Below are positions 22,738 to 33,357 of a DNA stretch of 64,000 bases, one piece after another. The notes under the pieces were generated by a model that was given only the letters and a program-made list of their open reading frames with translations, was not told where the DNA came from and did no database searches. A program made the position numbers and the translations under genes. Source of the DNA: Saccharum officinarum. Its lineage: Eukaryota > Streptophyta > Magnoliopsida > Poales > Poaceae. The stretch spans positions 46,981,880 to 47,045,879 of the forward strand of contig CM036197.1 in the NCBI GenBank assembly GCA_020631735.1. Reading direction: 5' to 3'. The number at the start of each line of letters is the position of its first letter. Within the stretch, counting starts at the first letter, position 1.

Positions 22738-23880
22738 TTGCTTTATGGTTGCTTTTACACCGACCAGCAGTGGTGGCTTGCGTGCCAAAGAGATATATCA
22801 ATAATACTCTGGACAGTGACGCAAGCCCTTGGTGACCGTAAATGGGTGGCGAGATATTCAAGGTGGCCTCTCATTAGAAGGATTGACTCAATATTTGCAA
22901 CCATGGGATGCACTTGGAAAGGTGCCTTATCTTAAGAAAATGATCGACACTTCTGGAGGCAAGAGATCAGGGGGTCCTTTTCATCCAAATCCACGTACAT
23001 GGCTTCCTTTTGTGGCTCAATTACCTTCGAGCGGAGGTGATTGTGGAAATCTTGGGCCCCGGCTATATGCAAAGTGCTTTTATGGCTGGCAATTTCGAAA
23101 CAAATGCTGGACAGCGGATCGTTTAGCCCAAAGAGGTCTTCCTCATCATGAGCAATGTTTTCTGTGTGACCAAGAGAATGTCCAGCATGTCCTAACTTGG
23201 CAATTTTGGCACAATTTGTTAGCACCAGTTGGTCTAGGCATGTTGCTCCAAGGCGCGATCTGATCTAAGCTTCTCAAAATGGTGGAGATATGCAAGCTGT
23301 CGGATTGATAAAGCTCAAAGACATGGTTTAATATTTTATTAATTTAATACCGCTTTGATTTTTGGGGCATGGATGGCTGGACCTTGTGGAACCAAGAAGC
23401 AACAAACAAATGTGCTTTTTATGGTGTTTCCCCTTGCCTCTATACTAAATATCGTAGTGCTGCACTTTATGAGAAAGCTATAGCGAGCTATTTAATTGGA
23501 GGATAACATACGAGACAAATTCATAGTGATGGAGGCAGAGAGCGCTCTCTAGTCTTCAGCGATGTTTAGATTCTTGTGTGTGATATGCTGGTATGCGCTG
23601 GGATTGCTAGGTGATGCTAGGATGCTCAGATGAGGACCAGAACCTTCCTAGCCCATCTTATATAGTCCAGGGTTGGGTTATAGAGAATCATATTGATCGA
23701 CTTACAAATATGTTTCCTATTAAGTTACAATTTTCATGTATATCTACTCATGCATTGTCCACCAAGTAGATGAGGTACTCTATGTAGAATCTTTTTCTGG
23801 CTAGTCAGTCGAGCCCACCCTAGCCCCGATGAGGATACCCATGCCCTATGTATTCATCAGTAATCCCCTCCCCCGTCCTC
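22738..23880 (+). pseudogene. LINE 3' fragment with zf-RVT domain
   Basis: Degenerate L1-type coding remnant. The block WVARYSRWPLIR / GGLSLEGLTQYLQPWDALGK is in two frames; the conserved C-terminal zf-RVT motif NKCWTADRLAQRGLPHHEQC with FLCDQ lies at about 23100-23175 in the 22829-23263 frame. Frame changes in between show decay. From 23280 onward only broken text (AWMAGPCGTKK) and a probable LINE 3' UTR are seen. Confidence 0.75.
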
Positions 23881-25370
23881 CGTGCGATTTGGAGAACCAA
23901 ATAGAGATTTAATCATAGTTTTTTTATCCCTAGGTGCAAAAGAAACATATCTAGTGGATGTAGCCTCGAACCTTCGTCGACTTGTAAAGTCAAGTGGAGG
24001 GTCTTCTACTTGGACTTTTGAGTAGTTTAGTGATTCCAGAGTGATTCGGAGGTCGGTAGTAGTTTTTCATGAAGTGCACTAAGTAGTTTTCTGACGTTGA
24101 GCCAACAATTAACCCAAGAGGTCTACCAAGTGGTCGTCATTCTCGGATTAGATCGATCAAATCTTGAAGCACCACGCCTTGGATCAAAATATACGTCTTG
24201 ATTGGACATAAGCTCTCAAGCTTAGGAGATAAGCATAGTGTCCAGAGTTCCCGTTGGGTAGGGGAAGGATTTCGCCATGTGAATGATTAACCCAGAGTTT
24301 GACTAGGTAGATGCACCATCCAGTCAAAGTATATATCGTAAAATACGAAGACAATCAGTGAATACTTAGTAGTTTGAATGAGATAAGTACATACAAAACT
24401 AATATATTATTTTTCTTTTTGTGAGTTGTTATTGTGTTGTGTGTTTTGCCGAATGCCGATTAAACTGTTACCCGTATACAATGTAAGACGTCGTGAAGAC
24501 TCAAAGAACAAAAGATTACTCGCACGTTTTTTTTAATATTTTGACACAGTGGTGAAGAGACAGTGATTAGAAAATAGAAATGGAAGACGTGACAGTGAAT
24601 TAACGGTAGCTGAGTAATCTGAGCGACCTCTAATTTATTCTACGCGAGGGTTATCTTATTACGCAGAATATTTTTTTTTTATAATATTGTTTTTATTTAA
24701 ATTTTTGACCGGGGAAGCCTCGAATGCGATTCGATTCGGTACCTTTTCCAACCCATCACACGTTCCCGGAATAAAAAGGGTCTACCCCGACAGATCATCA
24801 CCGTCCACCAGAAACCCACCCAAACCACCCGTTCTTCTGAGACTACCCGCACTCATGGACCTCTATATTCATCCTCTATACGTCCTAGTTAGCAAGATTC
24901 TCTCCTCTATACTCAATTCTCCCGCACTCATCCATCCTCTATATCATCCTCTATCCACTCTATTCACTGTGGGACCCACTTGTCACTTTATCTAAATATA
25001 TCCATGTGTGATCTAGTTTTGAAGGATTTATTGAGACGAATTTAATGGTGCAATCGAAATTTAATTTGGATTTTTGGTTTGTGAGTTATAACATTTTTTT
25101 CTTTGTTTAGCTAGTGGGGTCCGCCACTGCAGAGTATAGAGTAAGCACAGTACTACTCTAAATATAGAGTGAGAGAAAGGATAGAGTATCGTTTTAGAGT
25201 ATCCAGTGTAGTAGTTTTTACTCTATATTCATATTTTAAATCTTTATAGTATCGTTTTAGAGTACGTCCCGCGGTAGTCTGAGCGCCTCCCCCACGTCAC
25301 CACCTGACCAGAAAGCCAACCGAGCAAGTGGGCAACCGAAACGAAACGGGCACTCGACACTTGTGTTTCT
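23881..25370. other. Intergenic, AT-rich
   Basis: No gene seen. About 24840-25270 contains repeated short words such as CTCTATA and TAGAGTA and a GTGGGACCCACTTGTC box, reminiscent of degenerate grass MITEs; no matching ends could be fixed. The last 100 bases lead into the synaptotagmin promoter/5' UTR. Confidence 0.4.
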
Positions 25371-25673
25371 CTTTCCTCCGAGATCTCCCTCCGTTGGTCT
25401 CGTTCCCTTGTCTGTCGTCTGCCGTCTCCGCATTTCCGCTCCCCTGTGTTTTCAAACTCGTACGCGACCAGCGAACCTCCACTTGTTATCCAGCCGACCG
25501 TACCCCGCTGCCGTCGCGCGCCGGCATTTGCCCCTGCCCGGCTCCGACGCCCTGCACCTGCAGCTCGATAGCTCTGCTGCTTCCTCGCCATCTCCGACTC
25601 GCCCGTCGGCTAGCGGAGGCGGGAGGGCGGCGGTGTCGCTGAGTTGTCGCGCGGAGGAGGAGGAGGAGCGGGG

Positions 25674-28600
25674 ATGGGGTTCTGGGTGGGGCTGGTATTG
25701 GGGGTCGCGGTGGGAGTAGCCATCATCGTCGGCTTCGCTCGCTGCGAGAACTCGCGCGCCGCCCGTCGCCGACGGCTGGTACGTACGCGTTTGGCACCCC
25801 CTGACCTCGGCCGGTTCCGTCCTCGATTCCTCGAATATAATCGACGCGTGCTGCTTGCGATAGGAATATGGGATTTGTGGTAGTAGCTCTTAAGAAATCA
25901 CGTTGCGTATGAATCGAATCGAAGCGAAGACGAACCGCTTGCCTTCCCTTGGTTAGGTTGGGGGGCGTTGGGCTCCACTGTTGGCATGCTTTTCCACTGG
26001 TTTCGGATAGTAGATTTGGCCTTGCTGGTGCGCCGGAAAGGCCCCTTTCCCTTTTGGGCACACTATGTACAGAGATGCTCTGACGCCTTGTTGAGATGGG
26101 AGTTCAATTACTTGAGGGGTAGGAATCCTTGAATCCTAAGCAGGAGATAGCACGAAGCAAGGTGTTTGGTTTAGGTACTGCAATGCTGGACTGCAGGCCA
26201 TTTGCCTGTTTCGGTGCTTGTTTCCATGGCTGATAGCATGTGCAAGCTCGTTGTTCGTGGTCACACCCTCTCATTGCGCAAGTTTGCATATAATAAGTTG
26301 ACAACCACTGAACCACATGCAACAGTTAGCCTACTTTTTGCCCTAGGCCTGTGGTCTCTGTCCTGAATCCTGATCTTCTCATGGTTTGCATCACTGAGCC
26401 ACATGCAACAGTTAGCCTACTTTTTGCCCTAGGCCTGTGGTCTGTCCTGATCTTCTCATGGTTTGCATTTCACTAATTTCCATCCATACTGTTGATTCTG
26501 TATATATCTCAAACCTCGAATGGTCCACTTTGTGGGTCTTTTGTCCAGATTGCAGCCATTCCTGATAGTAAGAGTGGTCTTCTCTTTTTTGACGCAGGCT
26601 GCTACCATTGCTAGTTTCTCAAAAATGACGATTGAGGATTCGCGAAAGTTACTCCCCGCTGACCTATACCCTTCCTGGGTTGTTTTCTCATCGCAGCAAA
26701 AGGTATTTGGCTGTCCTTAGTTCTAATTCTTCTGCACTATATGTTGATGCATGTATGTTGACGGTGCAATATTGCAGTTAAAATGGCTTAATCAGGAGCT
26801 GACAAAGATTTGGCCGTTTGTAGATAAGGTACGCTTTCTTGCAACAGAACTTCAAATCTTGGACTCAACTTGATCTCTGTTTGACTTGACTTCCATTATG
26901 TACAATCTTATTGTTTACGCATTTTTTTATTTGACATTCATCATTGCAGGCGGCATCAGAACTGATCAAAACCTCTGTAGAGCCTGTTCTTGAACAATAT
27001 AGGCCAATAATCCTAGCATCCCTGAAGTTCTCAAAACTCACTCTTGGTACTGTTGCACCACAGTTTACTGGTAGGTTTCTTCAAAGTTCAAACTCCTCCC
27101 TTCATTGATTTCCATAAGGTAGCCCAAGCATTTTCCATCACTGTCATACTAGTATTTGATTTACTTCTATATGATCGAACCAAAGTGTGAGATTTTTAAT
27201 TTGAGACTATGCCACATAGGACTGCACCTCATGTTATAGAAGTCCACATAGGACAGTACTGTGTATACTTTTATCTGATGACAATTACTACTGTATATTC
27301 CCCAGTTTTTTGGATTACAAAAGTATAACTTCACAATTAGGGATGCATACATCCATTAAACTTGACAAACATCTAGATAGGTGTACACCAGGATTTCAAC
27401 CCTGGTGCATGAGTCATGCACCCATGACTCCACCACCATCACTGATGGTGCTTTTGCCCATGACACTAGGGCGTGTCCAAAGGCTAGCTACATAGTAGAT
27501 AAGTCTGATGTGGAAGAGTGAAGAACATGAGAGAGAATGCTTGCTAGCAAGTAGCGATGAACAAATAGCTAGGCTATTTCACTTAGATTGTGGAGAGAAG
27601 AATGTTTATGAGAGAAGAGATAGATGCTGGGTAATAATGAGAAGAGAGTATAAAATAGTATTTCTTACTTTCTCTTGCGTCCAATTGAGCTGGCTAGTGG
27701 CTACGTAGCAGGCTCCATTTTTGGACGCCCTAAATTTAACTGTTTAGTTGTTACAGAACTGTTATCCTATAAAAGTTCATGAATTCGATTTTCTTTGCTT
27801 TGAACAAAAGTGCATTCAAACAAGATACAACAGATCAAGCTATTGCATTTATACTCTAGTTAGTGATTGCTGAAGTCTTTGAAATAAAACAAGAATCAGA
27901 AGGGTTTGATGGTCCATTGTGTGAATATCCCTTTAGTTCTTTTAGATAGATGTATAATACGCTGTCAATAAACTGGACTGGAACCTACGATAAAGGGGCA
28001 GTTGAGTGCCCTTGTTATAGTTCATAGTGTATGGTTACTTCTGCAACCCGTTCGTTTTGTAATGCAAAAGTATATAGAAATAATATGTTCTGTTATGGTG
28101 AGTTTGCAGCAGTCTTCAATTTCGTGGTTTGTGTTATTTGATTTTCATTTTCTATCTAGCCTCATCAAAGATGTGGTGTAAGTTCCTCATTACCTGGTAT
28201 GTTGCTGGTGCAGGTATTTCCATCATTGAGAATACTAAGGAATCAGGTATTGTCATGGAGCTAGAGATGAATTGGGATGCCAATCCAAGTATCATACTTG
28301 CTGTAAAAACTAGACTTGGTGTCGCGCTTCCAATACAGGTGAGATATTTCACGGCTATGCCCTGGTCCTTTAATATAAATGCCACCATATGAGGATGCAT
28401 TAAATGCATGAGTTATGCCTACCTCACACAGTTGACCATTATGGGTATCCAGTTGGAATAATTTGTTGGTCTTCATGTGCTTGTGCTAAGAAAGATGAAA
28501 TTTACATCACAGCTATTCTCAGGTTTACTCATAATGGTTTTTCCCACATTTGTGTATGGTATCACGAATAGAGTGATTGTCCATGTCAAAATTTGAAAGT

Positions 28601-30719
28601 GGGTGCACCATAATCTGTGTGAGTGGTCTTGCCATATAGGTGAAGGACATTGGCTTTACAGGAGTTTTCCGCTTGATTTTCAAACCACTAGTTGAAGAGC
28701 TACCTTGCTTTGGAGCTGTTTGCTTTTCTCTACGACAGAAGGTTTCTTTTCTCCCTTTTTTCTCTGTTTTTTCTGACAAGTGTTGCCTTAATCTCATTTA
28801 TTTTTCTCAAATCGTGTGGCATGTTAGAAAAAGCTGGATTTCAGACTGAAGGTCATTGGTGGCGAAATTTCTTCTGTACCTGGAATTTCAGATGCTCTTG
28901 AGGTTTGTCAATACATTAATATTTGTAGCAGATAATTGGGTGTCGTGTTCCCTATACTTGAGATGGTGTAATTATCCTTTTGTGCAGGACACTATAAAAA
29001 ATGCTATTGAAGATTCAATTACATGGCCAGTAAGGAAAGTCATTCCTATTATACCTGGGGATTACAGGTAATTTGATTTGTGGATACTAATGTCATTCTA
29101 GCCTGTATTGTTAAATCACATAGGAAAGATCATAACTGATTATATATACAGTGATCTGGAACTGAAGCCTGTTGGTACCTTGGAAGTCAAGCTTGTGCAG
29201 GCAAGAGATTTGACAAACAAAGATCTGATAGGAAAATCGGATCCTTTTGCCATTGTATATGTGCGCCCATTACCAGACAAAATGAAGAGAAGTAAAATAA
29301 TTGTAAGTTTAGTTGCTTGTTTGTGAGCTCTGTCTTTTGGAGTTATTTCTAACCGCTATATTCAACTACTTTACAGAACAATGATCTGAACCCTATCTGG
29401 AATGAACACTTTGAGTTTACTGTTGAAGATGCTGATACCCAGAGTGTAACCGTGAAGATTTATGATGATGATGGCATTCAAGAATCTGAATTGATTGGCT
29501 GTGCTCAAGTCAGGCTGAAGGATCTACAACCAGGCAAAGTGAAGGATGTCTGGTTAAAACTTGTAAAAGATCTGGAGATTCAAAGGGACAGGAAAGATCG
29601 GGGTCAGGTGAGCCTGATTTTCATGAAAGCAGCCCTGCTCACTTTTCCTTTCCCTGACCCTAGAAAATTGTCTTATTTCTTTTTCATTTTGAGGAACAAG
29701 CTTTACCATGCCTTGTTATCCTCCATCAGAGGTGTTGTCATAGAGGTACATAATATTTTCCTCGTGGCATACATGATTAAAACAGGTGCACCTTGAGCTG
29801 CTCTACTGTCCATTTGACATGAAGGAAGAGGCACCAAATCCTTTCAGCCAACAGTTTTCGATGACTTCATTGGAGAGAACAATGACAAGCATGGAAAATG
29901 GATCAGGGGGCTCTAGTTTTGATAGGCTGTCTTCTAGAAAGAAAAGAGAAATTATCATACGAGGAGTTCTTTCAGTAACAGTGATATCTGGGGAGGATCT
30001 GCCTGCGATGGATATGAATGGAAAATCTGACCCATATGTAGTACTTTCTCTCAAGAAGACAAAGACAAAGTACAAGACAAGGGTAATTTCTTCATCAAAT
30101 GCAAATTACTTAGTGATGTGTACATATCTCCGAGTCGTATTGAACTGCTATGTCTAAACATGATTAGTCAATTTTTTTTATGGACTCACAAAGTTGACAT
30201 CAGTTTGGTACTTTGGTTAGCTGCATATTGTGTTTAATTCTATTTATAATTGGATCAGTAGAGAACCATAATAGTGCTATGGTCAGAAAATGCTTGGAAA
30301 AAGCAAGTCTTTAACTGCCTCTATGATGTGACTGACCACAGGTTGTGAACGAAAGCTTGAACCCAGTATGGAATCAGATTTTTGATTTTGTCGTTGAAGA
30401 TGGCTTACATGACATGCTTATGCTGGAAGTATATGACCATGACACTTTTCGTAGAGTAAGTTCAACTGGAGCTTTTCATATTCTTACCAGCGGAGTAGTT
30501 TGTCTACTGCAAATGTAAGGTAACCGTCGAATATGCTTTCTGTAGGATTACATGGGGCGGTGCATCCTGACCCTGACAAAAGTTTTGCTGGAAGAAGAGT
30601 ACAAGGAAAGCTTCAACCTGGAGGGAGCAAAGAGTGGGAAGCTGAACTTGCATCTGAAGTGGTCGCCACAGCCAATCATGCGTGATTCGCGAGAAGCGGA
30701 CAGCTTAAGGTTCAGATAA
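25674..30719 (+). CDS. SYT5: Plant synaptotagmin / extended-synaptotagmin (SYT4/5-like), 13 exons, 576 aa
   Basis: Exons: 25674-25778, 26598-26702, 26778-26828, 26950-27070, 28214-28338, 28640-28741, 28828-28902, 28988-29067, 29152-29302, 29377-29607, 29786-30082, 30342-30455, 30546-30719 (stop TAA). All introns are GT-AG and phases agree (1731 nt). The protein tethers ER to plasma membrane and binds lipids (family knowledge). Residues 2-21 form the membrane anchor (FWVGLVLGVAVGVAIIVGF); about 65-250 is the lipid-transfer SMP domain (LPADLYPSWVVFSSQQK, then KVIPIIPGDYSDLEL at its end); C2A is about 257-375 (DLTNKDLIGKSDPFAIVYV, IYDDDGIQ) and C2B about 437-555 (DLPAMDMNGKSDPYVVLS, VYDHDTF), with Ca2+-binding Asp residues present. 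It most resembles the Arabidopsis SYT4/SYT5 pair; which of the two is unsure. Confidence 0.95.
26306..26475 (+). repeat. Tandem duplication in synaptotagmin intron 1
   Basis: ACTGAACCACATGCAACAG.. (26306) and ACTGAGCCACATGCAACAG.. (about 26392) head two near-identical units that include GCCCTAGGCCTGTGGTCT and end at CTTCTCATGGTTTGCAT. The second unit lacks about 12 bases. Intron-internal and apparently neutral. Confidence 0.85.
27467..27731. mobile_element. Possible MITE in synaptotagmin intron 4
   Basis: Left end GGGCGTGTCCAAAGGCTAGC and right end (reverse complement) GGGCGTCCAAAAATGGAGCC are imperfect inverted repeats, each followed inward by GCTACRTAG-like text. The target-site duplication is unclear. 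The remainder of this 1143-bp intron has nothing notable. Confidence 0.5.
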
Positions 30720-30833
30720 GCCCAGTAAGTGTGCACGCATGGGTGCACGTCTATTTTTTGGGAGCGGGGCTGGCTGCTGTTCATGGTTTGATAGTTCTGG
30801 CTCGGCCTCGAGACCTGCTTGGTTGAGCGTTTG

Positions 30834-30921
30834 TAAACTTTCAGGTGCAAATTGATCCGTTGCACATATACATGCGGCTTTTTCAGGTGCAAATTGATCC
30901 GTTGCACATATATACATGCAG
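30834..30921 (+). repeat. Short tandem repeat in synaptotagmin 3' UTR
   Basis: Two about 42-bp units, each with TTTCAGGTGCAAATTGATCC then GTTGCACATATACATGC, directly after the stop codon region. Only a TA insertion and a base change separate them. Confidence 0.85.
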
Positions 30922-32248
30922 CTGTTATGTTTCGATCGGTTGAGCTCGAGGTCTGTTAATGTAGTCGGCACATCGCAATGGTTTGTCTGTATTCACATTG
31001 TAACGACATATCCAAAGTAGAAAAATGTGTAAATCAGGATTCTAGCGGAAACAAAATTAGCAGTTGACGCAATCACAATCACGGATGGTTGCTCCCATCA
31101 AGCTCACCATGGTTTAACGTACGCAGACGCTCCATGGTCGTGCTGTCGTGCACTGCATTTTGTCGAAAGATGCTTCGACTGGACTTCTGGAGTTGCTTTC
31201 CGCAGCTGTATGTTGGGACGACGCATGCGAACTCTACTGTCAGATTGTGACGTCGGACTGTCGGAGCGCGAGGAAAATGACGTACACACTTGCGTTTCAC
31301 ATGCAGCGTGTGAGTACTGTCGTTAGAAAGGGAAGGAACAAAAAGACAGTCGCTTGAGATTTCTGATATATTGCGGTAGTGCCCATCTGAGAGATTGGCT
31401 AAAAATGAAAGCACATATATTGGTGCCAGAATTTCATATTTTCATGCAACGTCAAATGGGAAGTCTGAAAGGGGGTCGGTCAGGTTCCCTTGCTCCAACT
31501 TCTCTACCGCAATTACAAATACGGAGTAGATCAGAAAATACACGAAAAGCACACAAATCACACGCGAACCATTGTACGTAGCAGGCATCCAATTCGTCCT
31601 ATCTCTTAGCGCAGCATGCGTGCCTCGTCGCACAAACCAAAGAGCCTAATAAAAGGCCAAAACCTGGGTGTCCCATCCCATCAGTTCCTGACATATGGCG
31701 GCTGCAACATGCAATAGACTAGTTCTCTCCCAGGAACTCCGGTCAACGGAGGGACACGGACTCACTAAGCAGCCAAACACCATTTCCTAATCAACCAGCA
31801 TCTGAAAGACATCGCAGCCATAGCCCAAAGCGCACGAAAGATTCTCACATTTGGAGCTGGACGGAGGCTTTCAGACCCGGACAGGAGGCGCACGAGCATC
31901 CCAGAGTTTCCTTCTTCGGCGGATTCGTTTGGAGCTTTTGACGCCATCACCCGGGACAAAACGCTCAGGGCTCCGCCTCCGCGGGCATCCTGCTTCCCTT
32001 GCTCCTCCCGCCCCGCGGCCCGCGCCAACGAAACGAGCTCCAGGCACAAGGGCGGGCACGGGGCACGCGTCTCCGCACTAAAAAAATGCGGGCTCCTCTG
32101 TTGCTGTTGGCATGGCACGTCACAAGACATCACAGCTGATGCAACGCTTTGACAGTCAGCAGACACGAAGCTTTGGCAGTGTACGGTGGCAAGATGTTTC
32201 TGGGAGAAAGTAAAAACTATTCACTATTGGGTGAACAGCCGAACGGGC
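30922..32248. other. Intergenic
   Basis: No gene supported. Small frames on both strands at 31765-32166 lack family similarity and have no consistent gene structure. Confidence 0.4.
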
Positions 32249-32332
32249 GAAGTACAAAGCTGTAGGATCTCTTGCTTTACCTGGCGAGGCTTGGCTTTTA
32301 TTTTTTTGAAACGGACTAGCTTCTCTTTCTAG

Positions 32333-32608
32333 CAGGGATAAAAACGGATCAAATACGGACGGATATCACTGATATCATATTTGTTTTCATATTTATGTCC
32401 GGATTTGGATTCGAATACAGATAGTATAAAAAATACCGGATAGGATACGATTAGATATCGACATCATAAATATGTTATTTAAATATTAGGATACGAATAC
32501 GGTATCGGATGTTAAATATCCGGACTCGGATACGGACGGATTAAAACCCCTCTAAACGGATTCGGTCTCGAATACGGTCGGAAAATATCCGTACCGTTTT
32601 CATCCCTA
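32333..32608. mobile_element. hAT-type MITE
   Basis: Ends CAGGGATAAAAACGGAT and (reverse complement of right) TAGGGATGAAAACGGTACGG. Flanked by 8-bp near-duplications CTTTCTAG (32325-32332) and GTTTCTAG (32609-32616). CAGGG ends and 8-bp duplications are typical of hAT. The interior is rich in GGATA/ACGGA words. Confidence 0.85.
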
Positions 32609-32635
32609 GTTTCTAGCATGTCACAAAAGCTGATA

Positions 32636-32831
32636 ACCTCTGTTCTGAAAGGATGTAACTATGGTCATTTACGGCTTCAAATTAATTTATTATTAAAATA
32701 CATTTCGTAATAAATCTAATAATATTTATTTGATATTATAAATATTTATATTTTTTATTTATAATTGGTCAAACTTGATGTACTAAAACATGACACTGTT
32801 ATAAAATTGTATTCTTTTGGGATGGAGGAAG
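32636..32831. mobile_element. Degenerate Stowaway MITE
   Basis: Right end GGGATGGAGGAAG next to TA; left end CCTCTGTTCTGAAAGGATGT after TA. The interior (AATATTTATTTGATATTATAAATATT, TTGGTCAAACTTGATG) resembles the outer Stowaway at 21303. The absence of this block in the right duplicate supports an insertion. Confidence 0.75.
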
Positions 32832-32862
32832 TACTGAAGTAAGAACTTTTTACCTTTTGTTT

Positions 32863-33075
32863 GCTCCATCGGTTCCAAAATACGGGCCGCGATAATATTC
32901 GTGCAGCTCAAACTTTCTCAAGTTTGGCTAGATTTGTAAAATTTATTAAGAACATTTATATCTCTATATTATGTACTATAAATATTAATATTTCTTATAT
33001 ATATTTAGTTAAAGTTAAAAGCGCTTTCTTGGAAAAAGAAGAACTACACTTATTTTGAGAGATCGGGAATATTTC
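32863..33075. mobile_element. Degenerate Stowaway MITE
   Basis: Left end CTCCATCGGTTCCAAAATAC; right end ACTTATTTTGAGAGATCGGGA (reverse complement starts TCCCGATCTCTC). Absent from the right duplicate at 48320, where TTTTGTATTACACACACC continues directly. Confidence 0.7.
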
Positions 33076-33133
33076 AGTAGAGGCCTGGCCCTCCTGACTT
33101 TTTTTTAAAAAAAAATAGCTGATACTGATGTGA

Positions 33134-33357
33134 TTCAGATTTGGTTTTCACTTTCTCCCTCTTTCTCGAACCCTCTTCCTCTACAGTTGAGAGGGGCGAC
33201 AAGGGGGCGACTCGCGCTCCCGCCGGCGAGGTCGCCATTCCCCTCCGCCTCCGGAGGCATTAGGGCTTTCAGATGTGTGGGGGAAGGGTGGATCTTCGAC
33301 CGGCGGTGTAGATTAGGTATCTATGTTAGACGTAGTTCTCCAGGCGGCGGTCGTGAG
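33134..33357 (+). mobile_element. LINE-like sequence, 5' part, interrupted by element 2
   Basis: GC-rich non-coding block with GGGGCGACAAGGGGGCGACT and GGCATTAGGGCTTTC, in the style of grass LINE 5' regions. It resumes at 47219-48052 after element 2. Family assignment is tentative. Confidence 0.45.

Larger units (their letters stand above)
32249..33133 (+). repeat. Left copy of a duplicated host segment, with three MITE insertions
   Basis: Matches the right copy at 48123-48376 in order: GAAGTACAAAGCTG; GATCTCTTGC; GCGAGGCT; CACAAAAGCTGATAA; GTAAGAACTTT; TTTTTACCTTTTGT; and CCTCCTGACT followed by a T run and AAAAAA..GATAC. The left copy is longer because three MITEs sit in it (32333-32608, about 32636-32831 and about 32863-33075); the right copy lacks all three and so serves as the empty site. 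Confidence 0.8.

Noticed and set aside
31765..32166. Minus-strand frame downstream of synaptotagmin
   Set aside because: No domain, frames on both strands, no promoter or splice support.
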